From NCBI RefSeq assembly GCF_042651785.1, contig NZ_JBHSEC010000012.1, forward strand, positions 1 to 56,098: a stretch of DNA of 56,098 bases, in the 5' to 3' direction. The translations under genes and the position numbers were made by a program. Each line of letters opens with the position of its first letter. Position 1 is the first letter of the stretch. Of this stretch, positions 42,918 through 51,152 are shown one piece after another. Below the pieces are notes generated by a model. It was not told the origin of the DNA and made no database searches. It saw only the letters and a program-made list of their open reading frames with translations. Origin of the DNA: Chungangia koreensis (GTDB lineage Bacteria > Bacillota > Bacilli > Bacillales_A > Planococcaceae).

Positions 42918-42962
42918 AATGTGTAGACTAATACTATAAAGGATCCTTCTATTCAAGTCTGA

Positions 42963-44198
42963 TTAGTCAAGAATCTTAACCTTAACCTTCTTACGTCCAA
43001 AGCCATAAGCTTGTTGTTTTGTCGGCATGAACACATCTATTTTGTTTCCCTTAATAGCACTTCCTGTATCGCCTGCTACGGCATATCCGTAACCTTCAAC
43101 CCAAACTTTCGTGCCTAATGGAATGACGCTTGGATCGACTGCAATCACTTTAGCGTCCGGATTAGATTTCAAGTTGATTCCTGTAGAAGTGACTCCAGAA
43201 CAGCCGTTACAAAATGCTGTATAAGCAGTTGCAGATACATAGAACTCTTTGCTGCTCGAAGGAGCATCTCCGCGGGATATCGATTTCGTCTTAGCTTTCG
43301 CTTTCGTTGGTGCTGCACTAGCCATGACGACCTTCGTTCCGACGGCTACCACTTTCGTTTTAGGGTCTTTTACGACTTTCTCGCCTTTAAGAATCCTGGA
43401 AACCGGTGTGCCGTTTTCCTTGATAATCTCATATGTACGAGAAACAGTCCCATTCTCGCCCTTTTGTACAATTTTCTCTGTGCCTTTCAGCAATGATGAA
43501 TCTTTCTTTGTCTCGACCGCAAACTTTGTTGCTTCTTCCACTACATCGGTGACTTTTTCTACGCGAACGACTTGGACTACATCGTTTGGAAGTACTAATT
43601 CTTCCATTCGCTGTTCTACGCGGTCGAACTCATTGAGTTTAACCTCTTGTTGCTTTAAAAAGTCAGCGACAGTAGTCGAAGTGGACATTACTTTCTTTTT
43701 GTCCATTCCATCAACTAACGTTACTTCGAAAGCCTTCTCGATCTTGATCTGATCGTCTTCTCCGATCTCCCCGTCCAATGCCGGCGTGACTTTGTCATGC
43801 TCGGTTACGGATACATCCGCTTGGGCAAGAATATCTTTCACTTTTTGATCTGTCGTCATGACGGTTTTCGTCTCTTGATCGACAGTGACCGTTACTGGTC
43901 TTGCTTTTTCCCACGCGATCGTTAAACCATTTTCGATCTCCGTGTTCACTGAGGGTGTGAGTAAATCATTTTCTGCTACTGTAATATTATGATGCTTCAA
44001 CAGCTCTCCGACTGTGCTCGCATGTGTTCTGATTTCTGATTGTTCACCATTCAATGTCATGGCGACAGTTTTCTTCGTCCCTTCAAAGACGAGGAACGAT
44101 GTTACGGCTACAAACAGTGCTACAGCAATGATGCTGAAGACCGCTTGTTTACTCCTCAATGATGGAAAGAACAGGTTTTTCATGGATTTTTTTGTCAC
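42963..44198 (-). CDS. cell-wall protein with DUF348, G5 and 3D domains (YabE/RpfB-like)
   Basis: 411 residues. An N-terminal membrane segment (about 19-40) acts as anchor or signal; three DUF348 ubiquitin-like repeats follow (about 45-220), then a G5 domain (about 215-295), a Lys/Ala/Thr linker and a C-terminal 3D lytic domain. The 3D aspartates are visible in AVDPSVIPLGT, AGDTGSA and KIDVF. Probably a secreted peptidoglycan-cleaving enzyme active on outgrowth. GTG start after AAAGGAGG. Consensus promoter at 44228-44256. Confidence 0.9.
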   Translation of the reverse strand: MTKKSMKNLFFPSLRSKQAVFSIIAVALFVAVTSFLVFEGTKKTVAMTLNGEQSEIRTHASTVGELLKHHNITVAENDLLTPSVNTEIENGLTIAWEKARPVTVTVDQETKTVMTTDQKVKDILAQADVSVTEHDKVTPALDGEIGEDDQIKIEKAFEVTLVDGMDKKKVMSTSTTVADFLKQQEVKLNEFDRVEQRMEELVLPNDVVQVVRVEKVTDVVEEATKFAVETKKDSSLLKGTEKIVQKGENGTVSRTYEIIKENGTPVSRILKGEKVVKDPKTKVVAVGTKVVMASAAPTKAKAKTKSISRGDAPSSSKEFYVSATAYTAFCNGCSGVTSTGINLKSNPDAKVIAVDPSVIPLGTKVWVEGYGYAVAGDTGSAIKGNKIDVFMPTKQQAYGFGRKKVKVKILD

Positions 44199-44227
44199 GA
44201 AAAAACTCCTCCTTTATCACTCGTGTG

Positions 44228-44256
44228 ATTATATAGGCTTCAATTGTACGTGTCAA
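44228..44256 (-). promoter_or_regulatory. promoter of the rpfB-like gene
   Basis: On the minus strand: -35 TTGACA (44251-44256), 17-bp spacer, -10 TATAAT (44228-44233): a fully consensus sigma-A promoter 30 bp upstream of the GTG. Confidence 0.88.
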
Positions 44257-44316
44257 CTAATTATGTTTCTCCGTCGCAAAAGAGCAAGCCTATGTAATGG
44301 GGCTCCATATTCGTGT

Positions 44317-45087
44317 CTATTCTTCGATGTTAAAGAAACGGAGTGCGTTTTGCGTTGTTTTTTCAGCAACTTCCTCAATAGGCAAATCCTTCAGTCTGGC
44401 AATCTCCTCTGCCACCAACGGCACGTAAGACGGTTCGTTCCGCTTTCCACGATAAGGGTGAGGGGCTAAATAAGGTGCATCCGTTTCAATGAGCAAATAC
44501 TCAAGCGGTATTTCCTTCGCGACCTCTTTCGGTTTTTTCGAATTCTTGAACGTCACTGGTCCGCCAAGAGAGATCATGAAGTTCAAATCTATGCATTGCT
44601 TGGCGGTTTCAACACTCCCGCTGAAACAGTGCATGATGCCTCCTACTTCCTCTGCGCCTTCTTCCTGCAAGATCCGGACTACGTCCTCTGTTGCCTCTCG
44701 GTTATGAATGACAATTGGCAGTTTCACTCGTTTTGCAAGTTGTATCTGTTTACGGAAGATTTCCTGCTGGATGTCTTTTGGTGATTTGTCCCAATGATAA
44801 TCCAATCCCATTTCCCCAATGGCTACAACTTTTGGATGCGAAGCCAATTCTTCGATCCATTTCAAATCTTCCTCTGTACAGTCAATCGCATCCACTGGAT
44901 GCCAACCAACAACTGCATAAATATCAGGATGCCCCTCGGCCAGCTCAATTGCCCGCTTAATCGTAATCGTATCGAAACCGATCACGACCATTTTGGACAC
45001 CTTCGCTTCTCTGGCACGGTTAATTACATCCTGTAGGTCTTCGTCATATTGGTCTGCGTTTAGATGGACATGCGTATCGATATACAT
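44317..45087 (-). CDS. yabD: TatD-family metal-dependent DNase/hydrolase
   Basis: 256 residues, TIM-barrel metallo-hydrolase. Metal ligands visible: DTHVHL (H6, H8), GEMGLDYHW (glutamate), VIHNRE, MHCFSG and the C-terminal ETDAPYLAP aspartate. Acts as 3'-5' exonuclease/D-aminoacyl or TatD-type hydrolase; the cellular substrate is open. Same position after metS as in B. subtilis. Upstream lies the structured element at 45184-45271. Confidence 0.92.
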   Translation of the reverse strand: MYIDTHVHLNADQYDEDLQDVINRAREAKVSKMVVIGFDTITIKRAIELAEGHPDIYAVVGWHPVDAIDCTEEDLKWIEELASHPKVVAIGEMGLDYHWDKSPKDIQQEIFRKQIQLAKRVKLPIVIHNREATEDVVRILQEEGAEEVGGIMHCFSGSVETAKQCIDLNFMISLGGPVTFKNSKKPKEVAKEIPLEYLLIETDAPYLAPHPYRGKRNEPSYVPLVAEEIARLKDLPIEEVAEKTTQNALRFFNIEE

Positions 45088-45183
45088 AGGTCTCTCTCCT
45101 TACGTATTTTTCAGTTTAATCAAAAAAATCGTTTCAAACATCTCATTCATATTACAAATACGTAACAAAATGAGGGTAATTGT

Positions 45184-45271
45184 ATTTCCTGGTAGGCAAT
45201 ATCACACAGTTTACTGTCATTTTTGTCATAAGACAAACAATTCGTCTTACTTATTGCCTTTAATAGGAAAT
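45184..45271. other. nested stem element between metG and the tatD-type gene
   Basis: Outer stem ATTTCCT (45184-45190) / AGGAAAT (45265-45271); second stem AGGCAATA (45194-45201) / TATTGCCT (45252-45259). Inside are hairpins TAAGAC/GTCTTA (45229-45234 / 45244-45249) and ACAGT-tt-ACTGT (45206-45217). On the minus strand the same bases can instead form TTTGTC-ttat-GACAAA. Could be a 5' leader RNA of the tatD gene or a small palindromic repeat. The rest of 45088-45340 shows no gene. Confidence 0.5.
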
Positions 45272-45338
45272 AAAAGGTCATACAATGGTACTATATGGAA
45301 GTGGAAGTGATTAATTTAGTTAAATTTCGTTGTAAATA

Positions 45339-45372
45339 GTAAATCCCGGTGACAAAGACATCACCGGGATAA
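45339..45372 (-). terminator. metG terminator
   Basis: Perfect hairpin ATCCCGGTGATG-tctttg-TCACCGGGAT on the minus strand, followed by a T-containing run, directly after metG. Confidence 0.8.
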
Positions 45373-45376
45373 ACAT

Positions 45377-47362
45377 TTATTTTACTTTTGCACCATTTTC
45401 CAAGCTTTCATCGACTGAAGCAAGGGAAAGGATTCCGTCTTTCTCGCCTGCTAAGATCATGCCTTGCGACAATTCTCCCCTTAATTTTACAGGTTTCAAA
45501 TTCGCCACAACAATCACCTTCCGGCCAACCAATTCCTCGGGGGAATAATACTTTGCTATCCCGGAAACTACTTGACGCTTCTCATAGCCAAGGTCGAGCT
45601 GAAGTTTTAGAAGCTTATCAGCCTTCGGCACCCTTTCACATTCGTAAACAGTTGCGACACGTAAATCGACTTTTAAGAAATCGTCGATTGTAATCTCGTC
45701 ACTTTCCGGCGCTTCTTCCTGTTCCTTCGGCTGCGCTTCCTCTTCCTCTTCCTCTTCCTCTTCCGTTTTTACAGAACCTCTCATTTGGTCACGGATGTAA
45801 GAAATCTCTTCTTCAGGTTCGAGTCGTGGGAAGATCGGAACTCCTTTTTCAACCACCTTCGTGCCTTCTGGAATTAGATTGAATTTTCCTAATGTATCCC
45901 ATTCCTTCAGTTCCTGTGGAAGACCTAATTGTTCATGGATTCTTCCTGGAGAGGTTGTCATGAACGGCTGCAGCATAATCGAAATTTGGCGTAGGCTCTC
46001 AGCCAGATGATACATGACGGAAGCCAGCTGACCTTTCAATTCTTCTTCTTTCGCCAATACCCATGGCTGTGTTTCATCAATATATTTATTCGTTCTGGAG
46101 ACTAATGCCCAAAGCTCACTTAATACTAAGCTGAATTGCATTTTCTCAATATTCGTTTCATACTTTTCCTTCGTTGTCACAATAAAATCTCGTAGAGTTT
46201 CGTCGAATTCTGTCGAATCCAAGTGATTTACCGGGATGACACCATCAAAGTATTTATTGATCATGGAAACAGTCCGGTTCAGCAAGTTCCCTAAATCATT
46301 TGCTAAGTCATAATTAGTTCGTTCCACAAATGACTCTGGAGAGAACACACCATCTTGACCAAATGGAAGTTCACGCAACAAGAAGTAGCGTGTTGCATCG
46401 AGGCCATACCGTTCTACGAGCATTTCCGGATAGACGACATTCCCTTTAGACTTGGACATTTTTCCGTCTTTCATCATGATGAAACCGTGTGCGAATATTT
46501 TCTTCGGTAACGGCAAGTCCAGAGCCATCAAGAAAATCGGCCAATAAATTGTATGGAAGCGGACGATGTCTTTACCAACGACATGAACATCTGCAGGCCA
46601 GTAATTGTTGAACAATGTCTCATCTTCCGATAGGTAGCCAAGTGACGTAATATAGTTCGTCAACGCATCTACCCAAACGTAAATGACATGCTTCGGATCC
46701 CCAGGCACGCGAATGCCCCAGTCGAAGGAGGTACGGGAAACCGATAGATCCTCTAACCCCGGCTTAATGAAATTATTGACCATCTCATTTTTACGGGACT
46801 CCGGCTCGATGAATTCCGGATTTTCTTCATAATAAGCAAGCAGGCGGTCTGCATATTTCTTCATATTAAAGAAATATGATTCTTCCTTCACTTTGTGGAC
46901 TGGACGGCCGCAGTCAGGGCAATTGCCGTTTTCGTCCAGTTGTGTTTCTGTATAGAAGGACTCACATGGCGTACAATACCAGCCTTCATACTCACCTTTA
47001 TAGATATCTCCACTATCAAGGAATTTCTGGAATATCTTCTGCACTGCCTCTGTATGGCGGGGCTGTGTTGTGCGAATGAAATCATCATAGGAGATATCCA
47101 TTAATGCCCATACCTTTTTAGCCGCTTCCGCCATTTCATCTACATATGCTTGTGGTTCCATCTTTGCCTCGTCCGCTTTTTCCTGGATTTTCTGACCATG
47201 CTCATCCATACCCGTCAAAAATCGGACATCATACCCACGAAGCCGTTTGTACCGAGCCATCACATCAGATGCTACAGTTGTATAGGCTGTCCCGATATGG
47301 AATTTTCCGCTTGGATAATAGATCGGCGTAGTAATGTAAAATGTTTTCTTTTGTTCGCTCAC
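45377..47362 (-). CDS. metG: methionyl-tRNA synthetase
   Basis: Charges tRNA-Met. 661 residues, MetG2 type with C-terminal domain. Class I signature HIGT (about 22-25), zinc cysteines in CTPC and CPDC, KMSKS (about 300), helical anticodon domain, then a Glu-rich linker (nine consecutive Glu, about residue 540) and a C-terminal tRNA-binding OB domain (about 560-661). The GTG eight bases after GGAGG was chosen; the longer frame would start within the RBS. No T-box leader was found upstream. Confidence 0.97.
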   Translation of the reverse strand: MSEQKKTFYITTPIYYPSGKFHIGTAYTTVASDVMARYKRLRGYDVRFLTGMDEHGQKIQEKADEAKMEPQAYVDEMAEAAKKVWALMDISYDDFIRTTQPRHTEAVQKIFQKFLDSGDIYKGEYEGWYCTPCESFYTETQLDENGNCPDCGRPVHKVKEESYFFNMKKYADRLLAYYEENPEFIEPESRKNEMVNNFIKPGLEDLSVSRTSFDWGIRVPGDPKHVIYVWVDALTNYITSLGYLSEDETLFNNYWPADVHVVGKDIVRFHTIYWPIFLMALDLPLPKKIFAHGFIMMKDGKMSKSKGNVVYPEMLVERYGLDATRYFLLRELPFGQDGVFSPESFVERTNYDLANDLGNLLNRTVSMINKYFDGVIPVNHLDSTEFDETLRDFIVTTKEKYETNIEKMQFSLVLSELWALVSRTNKYIDETQPWVLAKEEELKGQLASVMYHLAESLRQISIMLQPFMTTSPGRIHEQLGLPQELKEWDTLGKFNLIPEGTKVVEKGVPIFPRLEPEEEISYIRDQMRGSVKTEEEEEEEEEAQPKEQEEAPESDEITIDDFLKVDLRVATVYECERVPKADKLLKLQLDLGYEKRQVVSGIAKYYSPEELVGRKVIVVANLKPVKLRGELSQGMILAGEKDGILSLASVDESLENGAKVK

Positions 47363-47466
47363 GAAAAATTCCTCCAATTAGTAAATAGTATCCTTATTTT
47401 ATCGAATTAAGAAATGAGTGACAATGAAATAGTAATTGGAAAATGACTTTCCATTTGAAACAGCAT

Positions 47467-47491
47467 AATTATTATTCACATAATAATAATT
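47467..47491. other. AT-rich perfect inverted repeat in the metG-abrB gap
   Basis: AATTATTATT (47467-47476) and AATAATAATT (47482-47491), a 10-bp perfect inverted repeat with a 5-bp centre, followed by TTTT on the plus strand. It sits in the 309-bp gap between divergent metG and abrB. May be an operator or bidirectional control element; no protein can be named. The remaining gap holds only the abrB promoter and Spo0A boxes. Confidence 0.4.
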
Positions 47492-47572
47492 TTCAGCGTT
47501 CCATACCGTCATTATAAGCACCTATTAAGTTATGAAACTGCAAAAAAAATAGTAGTTTAGAGCGATAAATTA

Positions 47573-47601
47573 TTGACGATTATGGTAGGAGTTGGTATGA
47601 T
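47573..47601 (+). promoter_or_regulatory. abrB promoter
   Basis: Plus strand: -35 TTGACG (47573-47578), 17-bp spacer, -10 TATGAT (47596-47601). Confidence 0.8.
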
Positions 47602-47622
47602 ATTGTACAGACAAGAGAACAA

Positions 47623-47639
47623 TGTCGAATTTTGACGAA
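47623..47639 (+). promoter_or_regulatory. tandem Spo0A boxes at abrB
   Basis: TGTCGAA (47623-47629) and TGACGAA (47633-47639), both perfect TGNCGAA matches spaced by one helical turn, just downstream of the promoter. Same arrangement as the B. subtilis abrB operator, where Spo0A-P represses. Confidence 0.88.
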
Positions 47640-47671
47640 TCATCGCATAGAATGGAAGGAGAAACTTTAAA

Positions 47672-47956
47672 ATGAAATCTACTGGTATTGTACGTAAAGT
47701 AGACGAATTGGGCCGTGTAGTTATTCCCATCGAACTTCGTCGTACTTTAGGAATTGCAGAAAAAGACGCGTTGGAAATTTACGTAGACGATGACAAAATT
47801 ATCCTTAAAAAATACATGCCAAATATGACATGTGCAATTACTGGTGAAGTTTCTGATGATAACCTGCGTCTTGTAGGCGGTAAATTGATCCTTAGCCCAG
47901 AAGGTGCTGAGCTTCTTATCAAAGAAATTCAATCCAACTTAGCAGTAAAAGCTTAA
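47672..47956 (+). CDS. abrB: transition-state regulator AbrB
   Basis: Global DNA-binding repressor of post-exponential genes. 94 residues: swapped-hairpin AbrB DNA-binding domain (1-52, STGIVRKVDELGRVVIPIELRRTLGI) and a C-terminal tetramerisation segment with the single Cys of NMTCAITGE (C55-ish). AAGGAG RBS. Its own promoter plus Spo0A boxes lie upstream; the only plus-strand gene in this half of the syntenic block, as in B. subtilis. Confidence 0.97.
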   Translation: MKSTGIVRKVDELGRVVIPIELRRTLGIAEKDALEIYVDDDKIILKKYMPNMTCAITGEVSDDNLRLVGGKLILSPEGAELLIKEIQSNLAVKA

Positions 47957-47974
47957 TAGATGTACATAAAACTG

Positions 47975-48008
47975 CCGGAATGAGAAATTCATTCCGGCTT
48001 TTTTTCGC
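47975..48008 (+). terminator. abrB terminator
   Basis: Perfect 10-bp hairpin GCCGGAATGA...TCATTCCGGC followed by seven T, 18 bp after abrB. On the other strand it may also help end rsmI transcripts. Confidence 0.88.
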
Positions 48009-48023
48009 CTTTTTCAGTTAAAG

Positions 48024-48893
48024 TTATTCCACATGGTATTCTTGATAAACATCCCTCTTGCTTATTCCACGAATGGCCGCTACCTCTTTTATCGCTTCTT
48101 TTGAAGTTAATCCTTTCATCTCCATCACTTGTTCGACATGGTTTGTTAAGGTAAGATCTGACCACCACAAATCCGGGCTTTCCTCTTCACCTTCGAAACC
48201 TTTTAATACGATGCAAAATTCCCCTCGTATTTCTTGTTCGGTAGCCCATGTCAGAGCCTCACCTACTGTACCTCGAAGAAATTCCTCAAATTTCTTCGTC
48301 AATTCCCGAGCGAGGACAATTTCCCTTTCACTTCCGATCACCTCATCCATATCCTTTAACGCTTCTTTTAGTCGGTGAGGTGCTTCATAGAACAGAAGGG
48401 TCTCTTTTTTAGTCTTTAATAGTTCAAGTTCGCTCTTCCGTTCCTTCTTTTTTCTTGGCAAAAACCCGTAAAATGTAAAGGGTTGGGAAGGCAAACCGGA
48501 TGCAATCAGCGCACTTAACGCTGCATTTGCTCCAGGAATCGGGACTACTGGAAAACCTGCAGCAATCGCTCGCTGCGCAATATCCGCTCCGGGATCTGAT
48601 ATACATGGCATTCCGGCATCGCTCACAAGAGCTACATTTTTCCCCTCTACCAAAGCCTCCATAATCCTATCTCCACCCGTTAGCAAATTATGTTCATGAT
48701 AACTAAATAAGGGTGTCTGAATTTCAAAATGATTGCACAGTTTTTTCGTATTTCGTGTATCTTCAGCAGCAATCAGGTCTGCCTCCTGAAGAGTTCGGAT
48801 GGCACGGAACGTCATATCCTCCAGATTTCCGATGGGTGTAGCAACTAAATACAGGATTCCTGTCGTTCCCGCAAAACTGTTCTGTGATTTCAT
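48024..48893 (-). CDS. rsmI: 16S rRNA (cytidine-2'-O)-methyltransferase RsmI
   Basis: Methylates the ribose of C1402 in 16S rRNA. 289 residues, tetrapyrrole-methylase fold: LYLVATPIGNLEDMT (14-28), DLIAAEDTRNTKKL, SDAGMPCISDPG and FEAPHR-like YEAPHRLKE. Start ATGA overlaps the yazA stop by 4 bp. Third gene of the trmN6-yazA-rsmI set. Confidence 0.95.
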   Translation of the reverse strand: MKSQNSFAGTTGILYLVATPIGNLEDMTFRAIRTLQEADLIAAEDTRNTKKLCNHFEIQTPLFSYHEHNLLTGGDRIMEALVEGKNVALVSDAGMPCISDPGADIAQRAIAAGFPVVPIPGANAALSALIASGLPSQPFTFYGFLPRKKKERKSELELLKTKKETLLFYEAPHRLKEALKDMDEVIGSEREIVLARELTKKFEEFLRGTVGEALTWATEQEIRGEFCIVLKGFEGEEESPDLWWSDLTLTNHVEQVMEMKGLTSKEAIKEVAAIRGISKRDVYQEYHVE

Positions 48894-49168
48894 TCCGCTT
48901 CCGCTCCTCTCTGATGCTCGGCAATATATCGAAGTTTTGCTGTCCGTGACAGTTGTTTAAAGGCGTACTCCGCTCTCATCGCTTCCGTTTTTGTCTCGTG
49001 CATTTCAAAATAGATGCACGTCACCGGCGTCCTCGGACGCGTGTATTTGGCGCCTTTACCTTCATTATGGGTCTTAACCCTCTTCGTTAAATCATTCGTA
49101 TAGCCTGCGTATAATGTACCGTCAGCACATTTCAGTACGTAGAAAGTATGTTCATTCTTCTGTTCCAT
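48890..49168 (-). CDS. yazA: GIY-YIG domain protein YazA
   Basis: 92 residues, UPF0213 family. GIY-YIG endonuclease-like core: FYVLKCADGTLYAGYTNDLTKR (residues about 9-30) and KGAKYTRPRTPVTCIYFE. Single-domain members have an unknown role, possibly in DNA or RNA repair. It overlaps the 3' end of trmN6 by 17 bp. Confidence 0.93.
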   Translation of the reverse strand: MEQKNEHTFYVLKCADGTLYAGYTNDLTKRVKTHNEGKGAKYTRPRTPVTCIYFEMHETKTEAMRAEYAFKQLSRTAKLRYIAEHQRGAEAE

Positions 49169-49901
49169 AGAGCATGATTCTCACTTCATCTGTATATTCC
49201 CCTTGTTCATCGTATACGTAAAGAGGCGGTTCAATCTTTAAATCCGGCTTTCCGTCTTTAATTCCTTCTATTAATAATGTATTCGCTTCCCTGCCCATTT
49301 TCGGATACACGAAACGGATCCTTTTCGGCTCGAGTCGATTAGCTCTCATCGCTTCTACAATATCGATTAATCTTCCAGGACGGTGGACGAATGCGGCCTT
49401 ACCGCCTTGTTTCAATAGTTGGCTTGCTGCACGTACAGCTTCCTCCAACGTTAAATGAATCTCGTGCCGCGCAATCGCAACATGTTCTTTTAAATTCTTT
49501 TCACTTGCCTCATGAGCCGGAAAATAAGGAGGATTGCAAGTGACAACATCGTACTTCTCAAACCCAAGCATTTTCGGACTTTCCTTCACATCGCCCTCCA
49601 CTATCGAAATCCGTTCGTCCAGTCCATTATACCCTACGCTTCGTTTTGCCATATCTGCCAGCCGTTCCTGCAACTCAACCCCGATAATCGAAGCGTTCGT
49701 CCGGGCACTCAAGAAAAGAGGGATTGCGCCATTTCCTGTGCAAAGATCGACAATATTCCCTTTTTGGATTGGCACGTAAGCAAATTTTGAAAGAAGCACG
49801 GCATCCAATGAAAATGAAAAAACAGATGGGCTTTGAATGATCCGCAGGTTTTCGGCGAGCAGATAATCTAACCGCTCATCTCCTATTAATAATTCTTCCA
49901 T
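49152..49901 (-). CDS. yabB: tRNA1(Val) A37-N6 methyltransferase-like (TrmN6/YabB)
   Basis: 249 residues, Rossmann-fold SAM methyltransferase. SAM loop VDLCTGNGAIPLFLS (about 51-65), and the catalytic NPPY (about 127-130), which marks N6-adenine methylases. Substrate by homology: tRNA-Val A37. RBS AGGAGG. A terminator hairpin separates it from yabA upstream. Confidence 0.9.
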   Translation of the reverse strand: MEELLIGDERLDYLLAENLRIIQSPSVFSFSLDAVLLSKFAYVPIQKGNIVDLCTGNGAIPLFLSARTNASIIGVELQERLADMAKRSVGYNGLDERISIVEGDVKESPKMLGFEKYDVVTCNPPYFPAHEASEKNLKEHVAIARHEIHLTLEEAVRAASQLLKQGGKAAFVHRPGRLIDIVEAMRANRLEPKRIRFVYPKMGREANTLLIEGIKDGKPDLKIEPPLYVYDEQGEYTDEVRIMLYGTEE

Positions 49902-49917
49902 AGTACCTCCTAACTAA

Positions 49918-49950
49918 CAAAAGACCGACACCCCAGAGGGCGCAGTCTTT
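49918..49950 (-). terminator. yabA terminator
   Basis: Minus-strand hairpin AAAGACTGCGCCC...GTGTCGGTCTTT followed by TTGTT, covering the end of yabA. Confidence 0.7.
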
Positions 49951-50314
49951 AAACGTGTTGTTTATTCAAAAAGGAAAGGCAGAACAAGCAGTCCTCGCCT
50001 TTACGGGTGCCCCCGAAATGGACATTGCAAACATGGAACCCTTCCTGGTACAGACGGGCAAGGTTGTCATAACCTTCCCCGATGTCCATTGGTGTGCCCT
50101 TTTGTTTGCGGGCATGTTCTTCCGCTTCCTTTTCCTTCAATAGAATGTCATCCAGTCGCTGGCGCAAGTGATGGTTCTCTAATTGCAGCGAATGATTTTC
50201 CTCCATCATATGAGCCACTACTTCTTTTAAACCTGAAAATTGCTTCTGGATGGACTCCAAGCTTTGTTCAAATTCCATGACCCGGTCCAAGAAGTTCTGA
50301 TCCTTCACTACCAT
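49949..50314 (-). CDS. yabA: replication initiation control protein YabA
   Basis: 121 residues. Leucine-zipper-like N-terminus (coiled coil, about 5-60, MMEENHSLQLENHHLRQRL) and C-terminal zinc-binding domain (DIGEGYDNLARLYQEGFHVCNVHFG...CLFCLSFL with Cys/His ligands). Binds DnaA and the DnaN clamp to limit initiation. The start is taken at MVVKDQN (AAGGCGG upstream); GTG two codons later is possible. The longer frame into ricT has no match to the family. Confidence 0.92.
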   Translation of the reverse strand: MVVKDQNFLDRVMEFEQSLESIQKQFSGLKEVVAHMMEENHSLQLENHHLRQRLDDILLKEKEAEEHARKQKGTPMDIGEGYDNLARLYQEGFHVCNVHFGGTRKGEDCLFCLSFLNKQHV

Positions 50315-50321
50315 CACCGCC

Positions 50322-51152
50322 TTATTGTTCTGCGAGTTGAACGACTTTGTTGTTGTTTTGGATGATTTCCTCAAGCGTGTAGTCTAATACGCGCTGCTGC
50401 TCTGTCAATTCAATCTGCAGGACATGTTCTAAGATATTCATGCCAACCACTTTACCAGGTCCGTCTGGTGTTTCGATCCGATCACCTAAATCAGGCATCA
50501 TCTCTTTAGCTGCTTCATACTCATCATTCTCGTACTTCAAACAGCACATAAGACGTCCGCAAAGTCCAGAAATCTTCGATGGATTGAGTGATAAGTTCTG
50601 ATCTTTCGCCATCTTAATAGAAACCGGTTCAAAATCCCCTAAGAACGTTGAGCAACAAAGCATTCTGCCACAAGGCCCAATGCCTCCGAGCATCTTCGCT
50701 TCGTCTCTGACACCGATTTGCCGAAGTTCGATCCGTGTACGGAAGACAGAAGCAAGATCCTTCACCAAGTCACGGAAGTCAACTCGTCCTTCTGCTGTAA
50801 AATAGAAGACGACCTTGTTCCGGTCAAATGTATATTCCACATCGACAAGCTTCATCTCGAGCTCATGATCGACTATTTTTGCTGTTGCCAGTTCAAATGC
50901 CCTTGCAGCTTCTTGCCGGTTTTCTTCTACCTGCTCCCGGTCTTCAACAGTTGCAGGCCTGACTACTGTACGCAACGGAAGTACGACATCATTCTCATCG
51001 ACCGTTTTCACAGGGATGACAACCTTACCGTATTCAACACCGCGTGCCGTTTCGACTATGACATACTCATCTTTCTCCAATGGGTATGATAATGGATCAA
51101 AATAATATATTTTACCCGCTTTTTTGAAGCGGACACCTACTACATTATACAA
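50322..51152 (-). CDS. ricT: RicT (YaaT), PSP1-domain factor of the Y-complex
   Basis: 276 residues. With RicA and RicF forms a Fe-S complex stimulating RNase Y-dependent RNA maturation, biofilm and sporulation phosphorelay. Cysteine-rich signature CGRMLCC (about 158-165) and CGRLMCC (about 196-203). TTG start after GGAGGG; B. subtilis YaaT has the same N-terminus (MYNVVGVRFKKAGKIYYFDP). Overlaps holB by 8 bp and the rejected yabA extension. Confidence 0.95.
   Translation of the reverse strand: MYNVVGVRFKKAGKIYYFDPLSYPLEKDEYVIVETARGVEYGKVVIPVKTVDENDVVLPLRTVVRPATVEDREQVEENRQEAARAFELATAKIVDHELEMKLVDVEYTFDRNKVVFYFTAEGRVDFRDLVKDLASVFRTRIELRQIGVRDEAKMLGGIGPCGRMLCCSTFLGDFEPVSIKMAKDQNLSLNPSKISGLCGRLMCCLKYENDEYEAAKEMMPDLGDRIETPDGPGKVVGMNILEHVLQIELTEQQRVLDYTLEEIIQNNNKVVQLAEQ

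Noticed and set aside
45184..45271. c-di-AMP (ydaO) riboswitch, suggested because the downstream genes include an rpfB-like cell-wall gene.
   Set aside because: Too short, lacking the conserved ydaO core; the stem layout does not match.
47363..47671. T-box leader of metG.
   Set aside because: No T-box sequence (TGGNACCGCG) and no specifier stem-loop; the gap is shared with the abrB promoter. The same check on lysS upstream was also negative.
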